From: SYIM01 sp041182885
Lineage (GTDB): Bacteria > Pseudomonadota > Gammaproteobacteria > Burkholderiales > Burkholderiaceae_E
Assembly (NCBI GenBank): GCA_049423065.1
Contig: JBMSQB010000024.1
Span: forward strand, 1-53,785
DNA: 53,785 bases
Reading direction: 5' to 3'
In this document: positions 1-8,357 of the stretch, piece after piece
Layout: every line of letters begins with the position of its first letter
How positions within the stretch are numbered: position 1 is the first letter of the stretch
Made by a program: the position numbers and the translations under genes
The notes under the pieces: generated by a model
Databases searched by the model: none
The model's input: only the letters and a program-made list of their open reading frames with translations
Told to the model about the DNA's origin: nothing

Positions 1-425
1 CCGTGGTCGTGTTGTTCGGTCAGCCTGTGCTCCTTGCCCACGGCGATGCCTGGTGTACGGATGACGTGGCCTATCAGCGGTTTCGCGCCGAGGTGCGCAG
101 CAAGGCGTGGCAGGCCGGTTTTCTTTCGCGGCCGTTAGCGGACCGACTGGCGATCGCCCGCGAGATGCGGGCGCAGAGCGAGTTGAACAAGCAGGCGCAG
201 GATGTTGGCGACGTGAACGAGGCAGCGGTACGCGCAGCTCTGGTCACTGCCGACGTTCGACAGGTGATTCATGGACATACGCATCGGCCGGGAACTTACT
301 CCCTGGGCGATGGATTTGAGCGCTGGGTGCTGCCCGACTGGCTGGCGGCAGCCCAGCGAGGCGGGGTGCTGAGGGTCGGCGAGGAAGGGTGGAAAAGCGT
401 CCCGCTCAATCCACCATCCGCGTGA
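1..425 (+). CDS. lpxH: UDP-2,3-diacylglucosamine diphosphatase LpxH, C-terminal part
   Basis: The reading frame enters from the left edge, so only the last 141 or so residues are present. The calcineurin-like metallophosphoesterase motifs of LpxH are visible: a metal-binding HGD followed by CTDD and YQ.FR, and a late GHTHRP that supplies the final metal-binding histidines. LpxH hydrolyses UDP-2,3-diacylglucosamine to lipid X at the inner face of the cytoplasmic membrane in lipid A synthesis (family knowledge). Its stop lies 20 bp inside the 3' end of the convergent cysE gene. The order lpxH-cysE-trmJ-suhB is common in Burkholderiales. Confident. Confidence 0.92.
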   Translation, partial: VVVLFGQPVLLAHGDAWCTDDVAYQRFRAEVRSKAWQAGFLSRPLADRLAIAREMRAQSELNKQAQDVGDVNEAAVRAALVTADVRQVIHGHTHRPGTYSLGDGFERWVLPDWLAAAQRGGVLRVGEEGWKSVPLNPPSA

Positions 426-1155
426 GCGTCCTCACGTCAAGCGGAAGGGACTCTCCCCGAGCCACATTGCCCCCCACCCTCGCAAGCGCCTCCTGAAGCG
501 CTTCGATCTGCCTGTCCTGCTCCGCGACATGATCGATCAGCCGGTGCAACGCAATCACCAGCGGGTCATCGGCCGACTGCGTCACTGCATAGGCTGAGAA
601 GCCCATCTTTGCGGCCTGGGCCTCGCGGCGCTGAGCCTCTTCGCTCTCGATCACCCGGGCTGGAATGCCCACAGCGGTGGCGCCGGGGGGCACCTCCTTC
701 ACCACCACCGAATTCGAGCCAATGCGTGCGCCCTCGCCCACGGTGAAAGGCCCCAGTACTTTGGCGCCTGCACCCACCACCACCCCGGCAGCGAGCGTGG
801 GATGGCGCTTTGATCCGCGTACCAGCGACGTACCGCCCAGGGTGACGCCCTGGTAGATCGTGCAATCATCGCCAATATCGGCGGTCTCGCCGATGACCAC
901 GCCCATGCCATGATCGATAAACACTCGCCGCCCGATGGTCGCGCCCGGATGAATCTCGATTCCGGTCAGAAAACGGCTCAGGTGCGAGACCCAGCGCGCC
1001 GCGGTGGTCCAGCGCGCCCGCCACAGACGGTTGGCGAGGCGGTGGAACGCGAGCGCATGAATCCCGGGGTAACACAGGCACACCTCGAGCGTTGAACGCG
1101 CGGCTGGGTCGCGCTCCCTTACCGCTGCGATATCGTCGCGCAGTCGCTCGAACAT
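406..1155 (-). CDS. cysE: Serine O-acetyltransferase CysE
   Basis: Acetylates L-serine with acetyl-CoA, the first step of cysteine synthesis. I chose the ATG at 1155 (product MFERLRDDIA..., 249 aa), because this is where family members begin; an upstream start at 1221 would add 22 residues of no recognisable character. An N-terminal helical part (DPAARS, LCYPG.HA) is followed by the left-handed beta-helix of hexapeptide repeats from about residue 65. His82 in FIDH matches the catalytic histidine, and Glu67 (EIHP) sits where E. coli has the dyad aspartate. GGT and RHPTL form the acetyl-CoA/serine region. The C-terminal tail is long and charged. Overlaps lpxH by 20 bp. Confidence 0.95.
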   Translation of the reverse strand: MFERLRDDIAAVRERDPAARSTLEVCLCYPGIHALAFHRLANRLWRARWTTAARWVSHLSRFLTGIEIHPGATIGRRVFIDHGMGVVIGETADIGDDCTIYQGVTLGGTSLVRGSKRHPTLAAGVVVGAGAKVLGPFTVGEGARIGSNSVVVKEVPPGATAVGIPARVIESEEAQRREAQAAKMGFSAYAVTQSADDPLVIALHRLIDHVAEQDRQIEALQEALARVGGNVARGESLPLDVRTLTRMVD

Positions 1156-1260
1156 GATCAGTGCACTCCGGGCCAGGTCAGCTTCGGGGCGGACGCCGCT
1201 CGGCAGCTCCGTCCCGCTCAAGGGCGGTGAGTGTAGGCGCTGTCGGGAAACCTTGCTCGC

Positions 1261-2052
1261 TCAGGGTTGCCGGCGCGCCTTGTCGAGAAGCGCCGCCTGT
1301 CGGTCGATCTGGGTGCAAATGCCGCGCAGGATATCGACCTCCTCCACCTCGAGCCGGGTGCGCGACAACAGCCGCCTGAGCCTTGGCATGAGCTTCTTCG
1401 GATACCGTGGATCGATGAAGCCGATCGCCACCATGGAGCGCTCCAGGTGCTCGAAGACCCGCTCCACCGCTTCATGGGTGGCGAGGCGCCCTTGCCACGG
1501 CAAATCGGGCTCGATGGGCGAGGAGAGTTCGCAGGAGAGTGTGTAGGCCATCACCTGAACGGCCTGCGCAAGGTTGAGCGAACCATGGCCGGGCGCGGTT
1601 GGGATCGACGTAACCGCCTGACAGCGGCCCACCGATTCAATGGAAAGCCCGGTGCGCTCGGGACCAAAGACGAAGGCCACCTGATGCACGGCATCGATCG
1701 ACAGTTCGCGCAGGGCTTCGCGCGCAGCGGCGGAAGGCGTCTGCGGCGTGGCGCCAAATTCGCGCGACGACGCACTCACCGCCACCGCGAAGGACACCGG
1801 CGCAAGCGCTTCTTCAAGCGTGGCATACACCCGGGCGTTCGCCAGCACCCCGGTGGCGTTGCTCGCAAACGCGATGGCATCCGGGTGCGAAAGCACGTCG
1901 GGAAAGCGCGGATCGACGAGCACCAGCTGCTCCAGCCCCATGACCCGCATGGCGCGTGCGGTGGCCCCGACATTGCCCGGATGACTGGGCTGAACCAGCA
2001 CGAAACGGATTCTTGAAAACGCTTCCGGTGGATCGAACTGCAGCCCGTGCAT
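1261..2052 (-). CDS. trmJ: tRNA (cytidine/uridine-32)-2'-O-methyltransferase TrmJ
   Basis: SPOUT-class methyltransferase that 2'-O-methylates position 32 of the tRNA anticodon loop using S-adenosylmethionine. At 263 aa it is the usual length. Diagnostic pieces are HPGNVGATARAM near residue 26, LVLVDPRFP, the knot segment FGPERTGLS, and IPTAPGHGSLNLAQAVQV, which together make the trefoil-knot SAM site. A C-terminal helical extension contains a DPR.PKKL motif and ends in R/L-rich helices. It is divergent from suhB, with only 37 bp between the starts, and lies upstream of cysE with a 105-bp gap. Confidence 0.93.
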   Translation of the reverse strand: MHGLQFDPPEAFSRIRFVLVQPSHPGNVGATARAMRVMGLEQLVLVDPRFPDVLSHPDAIAFASNATGVLANARVYATLEEALAPVSFAVAVSASSREFGATPQTPSAAAREALRELSIDAVHQVAFVFGPERTGLSIESVGRCQAVTSIPTAPGHGSLNLAQAVQVMAYTLSCELSSPIEPDLPWQGRLATHEAVERVFEHLERSMVAIGFIDPRYPKKLMPRLRRLLSRTRLEVEEVDILRGICTQIDRQAALLDKARRQP

Positions 2053-2062
2053 CGGCTTCCCT

Positions 2063-2068
2063 TAAAAT
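2063..2068 (+). promoter_or_regulatory. Candidate -10 element for suhB
   Basis: TAAAAT lies 21 bp before the suhB start codon in the 37-bp gap between trmJ and suhB. No convincing -35 is visible at the right distance, so only the -10 is proposed. Transcription starting about 7 bp downstream would leave a leader of roughly 15 nt. Confidence 0.35.
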
Positions 2069-2089
2069 GACGGATTTCAGGACGCGTTC

Positions 2090-3058
2090 ATGCATCCGAT
2101 GCTCAACACAGCGGTCCGGGCCGCTCGGCAGGCCGGCCGTATCATCAACCGGGCCAGCCTCGACCTCGACACGCTGGCGGTGGCCCGCAAACAGCGTAAT
2201 GACTTCGTCACCGAAGTGGATCGCGCTTCGGAAGAGGCCATCATCGAGGTGCTGCGTACCGCCTATCCGAACCATTCTATCCTCGCCGAAGAATCGGGCC
2301 ACGATCCAAAAGGCCCTGCGGGTCATCCCCGCGAGGCCGAACACATCTGGATCATCGACCCCCTTGATGGCACCACCAACTTCATTCACGGCTTTCCGCA
2401 ATACGCCGTGTCCATCGCGCTCATGCAGAAAGGTGTGGTCACCCAGGCAGTGGTATACGACCCGTCGCGAGATGAGCTCTTCACCGCATCGCGCGGTCGC
2501 GGTGCCTATCTCAATGGCCGGCGAATCCGGGTCTCGAAACGCATCCGGATTGAAGAATCTCTGATCGGGACCGGCTTTCCTTTCCGAAAGCTCGACATGC
2601 TCGATGGTTACCTCGCCATGATGCGGGTCGTGATGGAGCGCGCCGCGGGGCTGCGCCGCCCCGGGGCTGCGGCACTCGATCTCGCCTATGTTGCCGCTGG
2701 TCGCCTCGACGGGTTCTTCGAACTGGGCCTCGCGCCCTGGGATGCGGCGGCCGGCAGCCTGCTCATCACCGAGGCAGGCGGGATGGTCGGCAACTTCGGC
2801 GCCGAGGGCGATTACCTGTTTTCCGAGCAGATCGTGGCGGGCACGCCCAAGGTTTTTTCGGGGCTGATTGCCCTCCTCCACCGGCATGTGGTGGCGGCCG
2901 AGGCGGCTGCGGCCTCGGGTGCAGCATCTTCAGGTGCAGCGGCAAAGGCCCCGTCGACGGGTGAAGCTTCCACCGATGACGCTCGTCGCGATCCCACGCG
3001 GCGCGCCATCCGTCCCATCAGGAAACGCGTCGCTGCCGAGCCCGACGCGGCCGCGTAA
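2090..3058 (+). CDS. suhB: Inositol-1-monophosphatase family protein SuhB
   Basis: Mg2+-dependent phosphatase of the FIG superfamily; in E. coli SuhB also assists rRNA antitermination. The metal site is intact: EES near residue 67, DPLDGTTNF at 90-98 (Asp90, Asp93) and the late WDAAAG. The catalytic core matches the usual length of about 265 aa, but the protein has 322 residues. The last 55 or so are an Ala/Ser-rich stretch followed by a basic segment (RRAIRPIRKR), probably a disordered tail. Start ATG at 2090; no strong Shine-Dalgarno is visible. Divergent from trmJ. Confidence 0.93.
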   Translation: MHPMLNTAVRAARQAGRIINRASLDLDTLAVARKQRNDFVTEVDRASEEAIIEVLRTAYPNHSILAEESGHDPKGPAGHPREAEHIWIIDPLDGTTNFIHGFPQYAVSIALMQKGVVTQAVVYDPSRDELFTASRGRGAYLNGRRIRVSKRIRIEESLIGTGFPFRKLDMLDGYLAMMRVVMERAAGLRRPGAAALDLAYVAAGRLDGFFELGLAPWDAAAGSLLITEAGGMVGNFGAEGDYLFSEQIVAGTPKVFSGLIALLHRHVVAAEAAAASGAASSGAAAKAPSTGEASTDDARRDPTRRAIRPIRKRVAAEPDAAA

Positions 3059-3121
3059 GCCCGCTGAACGCGCTTCTGCCCTCCTGTAGCGCCCGCTCAG
3101 CGCGCCCGCTCTGCGAGCCCC

Positions 3122-3670
3122 TCAGCGAGCCCGCTGCGCACCAAGCCGGATCAGCCACTGCTCAAGCGATCCGAGCAGCGGCCGCTCCACGCGCAGTTCA
3201 ATCTGCCGACAGGCGACCGCTTGATGTTCCCCCACAGACGGCGGCTCATACAGCGTGACTGCGAAGGCGCCAAGCCGGGTCGCCACGCAGCGGCCTGTCA
3301 GAGCCTCCGAGCCTGTAGGTCCCGCGCATTCGAACAGATCGGCGAGGGCCGAGGCTGACCCGCTCAAGCGTAGAGTCCCCCACGCGTCGCTCACCACGGT
3401 CACCAGCGCGAGGCGGGCTGCGCCGGGTGGCTCGAGCAAGCGATAAAGACTCGCTTCTTCTTCCGCGGCACCCTCAATCAGCCAGACGCCCGGAGAAGTG
3501 GACCACCACCGCCACCCCTTTGCATGATGGAGTGTCAGCGGCTGGGACCGCCATTCAACACCCAGTGCCTCGCCCACCCAGCCACTGTCGGGAGCGCAGG
3601 CCAGACGAACCGAGATCAGGGCCCTGGGTGGGGCCCGCTCGAGCCAGAGCGCCTCAGGCGATTCAGCCAC
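3122..3670 (-). CDS. soxG: Sarcosine oxidase gamma subunit SoxG
   Basis: Last gene of the soxBDAG set. The 182-aa product resembles the gamma subunit, a GcvT-like fold at the end of the alpha subunit: recognisable are the N-terminal SPEALWLER, WGTLRLSG, CVATRLGAFAVTLYE and the late Y/R-rich helix. I chose the GTG at 3670, because GGGAGG lies 4 nt upstream and it overlaps the soxA stop by 8 bp; a TTG at 3694 in the same frame lacks such a site. Translation is probably coupled to soxA. Gamma subunits diverge strongly, so identity rests partly on position. Confidence 0.82.
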   Translation of the reverse strand: MAESPEALWLERAPPRALISVRLACAPDSGWVGEALGVEWRSQPLTLHHAKGWRWWSTSPGVWLIEGAAEEEASLYRLLEPPGAARLALVTVVSDAWGTLRLSGSASALADLFECAGPTGSEALTGRCVATRLGAFAVTLYEPPSVGEHQAVACRQIELRVERPLLGSLEQWLIRLGAQRAR

Positions 3671-6600
3671 GCATCCTCCCGCCCTCGGGATCAAGGAAGA
3701 TCGGCGCCACCACCCGCGCGGCGCGAAGGCTCAGACCCTTCACCGGTTCACCGGGCCGCACCGCGTCGCCCGTTGCACCAGCGCTCGGCCCCTGCCCAGG
3801 CGCGCGCAGCGGTTGCGCCTGGGTGACTTGCACCATCTCGCCCATCCTCGAGCGCCCCGCTTCGAGCAAGGCGAGCGCAATCGGCCGGCCCAGTGCCTCG
3901 CTGCTTACGCTGGCGGTCACCAGTCCGATCGACTGGCACTGACCCGCAAGCAGCACCGCATCGCCGCTCAGCAGCTGCGCACCTTCTTCAAAGGGCAGCC
4001 CCCCATCGACGCACTCCAGCCCGACCAGATGCCTGCGCCCAGCGGGCTGCGCCCGATCACGCACCAGCGAACGCCGTCCGATGAAGTCGGGCTTGTCCCA
4101 GTGCACGCCCCAGCCCAGACCAAGATCATCGGCGTTCGTATCTCCGTCCACTTCATGCCCAAGCGAGATGAAACCCTTTTCAACCCGCAACACATGGTTG
4201 GCCTCCGACCCCACCGGCTCGATGCCCAGGTCGGCACCGGCCGCCATGACCGCCTCCCAGAGTGCAAGCCCGCGCGAAGCCGGCACGCAGAGTTCGAAGC
4301 TGAGCTCACCGGTAAAGCTCACGCGGAACACGCGCGCCTCGATGCCCGCCACTTTCATGGGCCGCCAGCGCATGAAGGCAAATGACTCACGGGCGAGATC
4401 GGCGCACGCCTCGGGCGCCACCAGTCGCGCGAGCAGATCGCGCGACTGCGGCCCGCACACCACAATGTCAGCCCAATGCGATGCGACAGGCTCGATCAGG
4501 ACCCGTAGCGATCCCTTGAACAGCCACTGGCGCGCGTACTCAAGCCAGCCCGCCATCGCGTCGGCGTTGCCGGCGGTGCTGCTCAGCCAATAGCGCCCGT
4601 CGCCCAGCCGGAACACGGTGCCGTCATCGAAGATACGACCGTCTTCTCGAAGCGCGAGCGCGTAGCGGCCGCGGCCTGGCTGCAGGTCGCTGACCCGACA
4701 CGCGAGGACGCGCTCGAGAAAGACCGCAGCATCCGGGCCACCGATTTCGAATTTACCGAGCGGCGAGCTGTCGTAGACACCCACCGCCTGGCGAACCGCA
4801 CGGCATTCGCGGCGTACCGCATCGTCCATCGATTCACCCGCGTGCGGGTAATAGCCAGGCCGGCGCCAATTGGCACCGGATTCGTAGAACACTGCACCAT
4901 GATCGCGATGCCAGGCGGTGATCGGCGTTTCACGGACGGGCCGGATCAGCGGGCCGGGGTCGGATCCGGCCAGCGTGCCGAAGGCCACCGGTACGAACGG
5001 CGGCCGTGCGCGGGTCGGGGGCAGCGACGACGGATCACGGCCTTCCAGCCGGGCCAGATGCAGCAGGCCGTCGACCCCGGCCGAGCGTCCCTGATCAGGG
5101 CCCATCCCCAAGGTGGTGTAGCGCTTGAGCAATTCGGTCGCCGAGTAACCCTCGCGCGAAGCAAGCGCGATGTCAGCCGCAGTTACATCGCCTGCGAGAT
5201 CGACAAACACGCGGGTGGCATCCAGGGGCGTCAAGGAGCCGGTCTCATGAGCCTGCTGCGCCGGGGCCGCGTCCAGGTTGATGTCGCTCGTCTGCTGCAT
5301 CGGCGCGGGCGCAACCGACGACCCCGGTGTACGCGCGCCGGACAATCGATCAAGAAGCCTGCGCGCCGCTTGCCTGCCGCTTTCCATGCACGCTTCAGTC
5401 GACGCGGCACCCGCCACAGCGCCCGCGAGCACAGGCATCCGATCGTCGGGCTCTCCTCGAAGCGCGCCGCTGGCAGCGTGGTAGCGCGCAATACCGCCTG
5501 CCTGAACATAAAGCTGAAGCGCGGGGTTCCAGCCGCCCGAGATCGCCAGGCCATCGCAGGCAAGCGTGAGCGCTGCGCCGCCTGTGCTTACCGTGACCGC
5601 GGAAAGCCCCTGCCGACCACCCTGCGCGCGAAGCACCTGCCCTTCAATGAGCGCGATTCCGCGATCGCGTATCGCCTCGCGAATCGTGGCTGGCGCAGCC
5701 GCCAGTCGCGGCGATACGACCGCGGCCACCTGGAGGCCCGCACGGTGCGCCTCGAGCGCGACCGGCCATGCCGACGGATCGCTCGCGGCAAGCACCAGCT
5801 GCCGACATGGGGCCACAGCGTAACGATGCAGCGCCGAGCGCACTGCGCCAGCGGTCATCACCCCCGGGCGGTCGTTGTCCTCGAACGCAAGGCCGCGCTC
5901 GAAGGCACCTGTGGCGAGGCAGACTGCATCGACGCGGATCATCCACAGGCACTCGCGCGACCATCCGTCGCGCTCGAGTGCCATCGCGAGGCCGTGATCA
6001 TGAAGCGCCAGCACCGTCGTGGCTGCGAGCCTGCGCAGACCCGGCGCAGACGACCATCGGGCCGCATCCCCCCGAATGGAATCAAGTGCTGCGCGCTCGG
6101 AGGGCTCGACGCTTGCACCCAGCGCTCCGCCGGGTGATTCGCGATCGTCGGCCCAGATCACCGAGCAGCCGGCAGCGAGCAGCTGCGCCACCGCCGTCGC
6201 CCCGGCGGGGCCTGCTCCCACCACCAGCACATCGGCTTTGACGTGGCGTCGTTCAACCCGCGGCCCCCCCGCCGCGCGCGGTGCACGCCCCAACCCGGCC
6301 GCGCGGCGAATGAAGGATTCATAGATCGGCCAGGCCCAGCCCGGCCACTTGAAGGTCTTGTAGTAGAACCCCGCGGGCAGCAACGCATGGACCCAGTCGG
6401 CGACCACGCCGACATCCCATTCGATGCCGGGCCAGCCATGCATGCCGCGTGCGACCAGCCCCGCCGCAAGCGGCGCCCGCGTGGCGAGCAGGTTGGGCTC
6501 CTCCCAGGGTTCAACCAGCTGCACGAATGCGTTCGGATCATCCCAGCCCTCGGCGCGAATGCCGCGTCGCCGATGAAGCTTGAAGCTGCGGGCCACTGTG

Positions 6601-6740
6601 CGCACACCGTTGGCAAGAAGCGCCGAGGCCAACGTGTCGCCGGCAAAACCCGCGAGCCTTCGATCATCAAACCGAAATTCGAGCCGCTGCGAACGGTCGA
6701 TGTCGGTGCCGCCCTCGGCCAGGCGAAACCCCGCGCTCAC
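3663..6740 (-). CDS. soxA: Sarcosine oxidase alpha subunit SoxA
   Basis: Large subunit (1025 aa) of tetrameric sarcosine oxidase, which demethylates sarcosine to glycine, passing the one-carbon unit to tetrahydrofolate as 5,10-methylene-THF or releasing formaldehyde, and making H2O2. Domain order is as expected: an N-terminal ferredoxin-like fold (about 1-95, with LASALLANGV), an NAD/FAD domain (VVGAGPAGATA near 173-183 and ATGAFERGLAF), and a C-terminal GcvT-type folate domain from about 650 (DSSPLGKFEI, FTGELSFELCVP, EKGFISLGHEVDGDTN). GTG at 6740 was chosen because it overlaps the soxD stop by 4 bp (GTGA) and has GGAGA upstream; the frame stays open 150 bp further but reads as non-homologous Arg/Pro-rich sequence. 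Confidence 0.94.
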   Translation of the reverse strand: MSAGFRLAEGGTDIDRSQRLEFRFDDRRLAGFAGDTLASALLANGVRTVARSFKLHRRRGIRAEGWDDPNAFVQLVEPWEEPNLLATRAPLAAGLVARGMHGWPGIEWDVGVVADWVHALLPAGFYYKTFKWPGWAWPIYESFIRRAAGLGRAPRAAGGPRVERRHVKADVLVVGAGPAGATAVAQLLAAGCSVIWADDRESPGGALGASVEPSERAALDSIRGDAARWSSAPGLRRLAATTVLALHDHGLAMALERDGWSRECLWMIRVDAVCLATGAFERGLAFEDNDRPGVMTAGAVRSALHRYAVAPCRQLVLAASDPSAWPVALEAHRAGLQVAAVVSPRLAAAPATIREAIRDRGIALIEGQVLRAQGGRQGLSAVTVSTGGAALTLACDGLAISGGWNPALQLYVQAGGIARYHAASGALRGEPDDRMPVLAGAVAGAASTEACMESGRQAARRLLDRLSGARTPGSSVAPAPMQQTSDINLDAAPAQQAHETGSLTPLDATRVFVDLAGDVTAADIALASREGYSATELLKRYTTLGMGPDQGRSAGVDGLLHLARLEGRDPSSLPPTRARPPFVPVAFGTLAGSDPGPLIRPVRETPITAWHRDHGAVFYESGANWRRPGYYPHAGESMDDAVRRECRAVRQAVGVYDSSPLGKFEIGGPDAAVFLERVLACRVSDLQPGRGRYALALREDGRIFDDGTVFRLGDGRYWLSSTAGNADAMAGWLEYARQWLFKGSLRVLIEPVASHWADIVVCGPQSRDLLARLVAPEACADLARESFAFMRWRPMKVAGIEARVFRVSFTGELSFELCVPASRGLALWEAVMAAGADLGIEPVGSEANHVLRVEKGFISLGHEVDGDTNADDLGLGWGVHWDKPDFIGRRSLVRDRAQPAGRRHLVGLECVDGGLPFEEGAQLLSGDAVLLAGQCQSIGLVTASVSSEALGRPIALALLEAGRSRMGEMVQVTQAQPLRAPGQGPSAGATGDAVRPGEPVKGLSLRAARVVAPIFLDPEGGRMRG

Positions 6741-7000
6741 TGCGCTTCTCCGGCGACCGTGATCGACCCGATGTCGTGGGTCAGGGTGTGCCGCTCGACA
6801 CGCAGCCATTGACGGCATCCGGCCACATGCCACCAGAGTTCGAGGGTCCAGCCCGAGGGGTTGGCACGCTGGTAAAGGACATGCGACCACGCGGCCTCAT
6901 CAAGCGCGCCCGGATCGTCCGGACGGCGCGTGGCCTCGCCCGCGCACTGAAACTCGGTCTCAGGACGCTCGCCGCAAAAGGGGCAGTGAAGTCTGAGCAT
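6737..7000 (-). CDS. soxD: Sarcosine oxidase delta subunit SoxD
   Basis: Small subunit of 87 aa with the expected zinc-binding start, CPFCG at 6-10 and a further Cys near 19 in EFQCAGEA. Then follow W.. YQR.NP.G (SHVLYQRANPSG) and W.H.AGCR.W....R, the conserved delta-subunit pattern. It sits 2 bp after soxB and overlaps soxA by 4 bp, so the three are one transcription and translation unit. ATG at 7000 follows the soxB stop directly. Confidence 0.93.
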   Translation of the reverse strand: MLRLHCPFCGERPETEFQCAGEATRRPDDPGALDEAAWSHVLYQRANPSGWTLELWWHVAGCRQWLRVERHTLTHDIGSITVAGEAQ

Positions 7001-7002
7001 CC

Positions 7003-8247
7003 CTAAAACCTGTTGGAGGCGCTGGCGGTTTCAAACAGGAGCCGCCCGGTGAGGAAACGCTCCAGCGAAAACGGCCGAATCCACGGGTCGGGCTCGCCAG
7101 TGGCGATCAGCCTCGCGAAACTGCGACCGCCTGCGGGAATTGACTTGAAGCCGCCCGAGCCCCAACCCGTGCTCACGAACAGTCCCTTGACCGACGTGTC
7201 CGAGACGATCGGCGTGGTGTCGACCGAGAGGTCGATTGCACCCGCCCACTGACGGAGGAGTTTGATGCGCGCAAAGGACGGAAACAGTTCGATCATCGAG
7301 GCCACGGTATCGAGCACCACCTGTGGCGTGCCCCGCTGGGCGTAGGACGCGTACCCGTCGGCGCCTCCGCCAATGACCAGCTCGCCCTTGTCGGATTGAC
7401 TGAGGTAGACCGCGAGCGCCGGTGCCGTCACCACGATGTCAAGCACGGGCTTGAGCGGCTCGGATACAAACGCCTGCAAAGCGACGGTTTCAATGGGGAG
7501 TCGCAGCCCCGCCATGGCCGCCAGCCGTCCCGAGTGGCCCGCGACCGCCAGACCAACAAGCGGCGTGGTGATGTCGCCGCGCGACGTGCGCACGCCCTTC
7601 ACCAGGCCCCCAGGGCAATCGATGCCGGTCACCTCGCAGCCCTCGACAATGTCCACGCCCGCGGTGCTTGCAGCCCGCGCGTAACCCCAGGCCACCGCGT
7701 CGTGACGCACAGTGCCGGCGCGCCCCTGCCAGGCCCCTCCGAGAATGGGAAGCCGCATGTCGGGCGCACGGTTCAGAAGCGGGAGGAGGCGATGGCACTC
7801 GTCGGCGTTGAGGAGTTCGTAATCGGCCCCTACCATCCGCATGGTGTGAAGGCGCCGGCGCGAATCGCGCACCTTGCCCCAGGTCTGAAGCAGCTCGATC
7901 TGTCCGCGGTGGCTCACCATGAGGTTGAAGTCAAGCTTTGCCGACAGGTCGGTCCAGAGCCGCAGATTCTCGTCCTGAAAACGGATCGCCTGCTCGCGCA
8001 GGTAGTTCGAGCGGATCACGGTGGTGTTGCGACCGGTGTTCCCGGATCCGATCCAGCCGCGCTCGAGCACCGCCACGCGCAGGCCATGGTCGCGGGCGAG
8101 ATGCCAGGCACATGCCAGCCCGTGGCCGCCACCGCCCACGATGACCGCATCGTAGCTCGACGCAGGCGCTGCAGCGCGCCAGGCCCGCGGCCAGCCGCGA
8201 TGGCCTCGCAGGGCCTGGCTGATCAGGTTGAAGATCGAATAACGCAT
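7003..8247 (-). CDS. soxB: Sarcosine oxidase beta subunit SoxB
   Basis: Flavoprotein subunit (414 aa) that oxidises the N-methyl amine. A DAO-fold FAD site starts with YDAVIVGGGGHGLACA (32-47), then LERGWIGSGNTGRNTT.IRSNY. His182 in RHDAVAWGYA is the best candidate for the covalent flavin attachment, judged by its place relative to family members. WGSGGFKSIPAGG near the C-terminus closes the FAD site. ATG at 8247 gives MRYSIFNLI, the typical start; the frame runs open 15 codons further upstream. First gene of the operon, divergent from the receptor gene at 8358 with 110 bp between the starts. Confidence 0.95.
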   Translation of the reverse strand: MRYSIFNLISQALRGHRGWPRAWRAAAPASSYDAVIVGGGGHGLACAWHLARDHGLRVAVLERGWIGSGNTGRNTTVIRSNYLREQAIRFQDENLRLWTDLSAKLDFNLMVSHRGQIELLQTWGKVRDSRRRLHTMRMVGADYELLNADECHRLLPLLNRAPDMRLPILGGAWQGRAGTVRHDAVAWGYARAASTAGVDIVEGCEVTGIDCPGGLVKGVRTSRGDITTPLVGLAVAGHSGRLAAMAGLRLPIETVALQAFVSEPLKPVLDIVVTAPALAVYLSQSDKGELVIGGGADGYASYAQRGTPQVVLDTVASMIELFPSFARIKLLRQWAGAIDLSVDTTPIVSDTSVKGLFVSTGWGSGGFKSIPAGGRSFARLIATGEPDPWIRPFSLERFLTGRLLFETASASNRF

Positions 8248-8357
8248 CGCGTCGCGAGTGTAGCCGCACATCCCCGCGCACGATGCCCGCATCGCTGGCG
8301 GGGTGAGGGTTTGCTGCTAACATCTGCCCGACCCGTTTAACCGATGAGGACTGTCTG
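8248..8357. promoter_or_regulatory. Divergent control region between soxB and the receptor gene
   Basis: This 110-bp gap must carry the promoters of both the sox operon and the divergent seven-gene operon. I see GAGGA upstream of the ATG at 8358 as a ribosome binding site, but no clear -35/-10 pair and no convincing operator. No regulator gene adjoins it. Confidence 0.4.

Noticed and set aside
1814..2887. 357-codon frame antisense to suhB and running into trmJ
   Set aside because: Overlaps two well-supported genes and has no recognisable motif; typical GC-rich mirror frame.
3059..3121. GC-rich repeated AGCG.GCCCGCT words between suhB and soxG
   Set aside because: They could form stems but are degenerate and lack a T-run; too weak to call a terminator.
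4842..6137. Long open frame (431 codons) antisense to soxA
   Set aside because: Arg/Gln/His-rich composition with no family pattern; a shadow of the strongly biased codon use of soxA.
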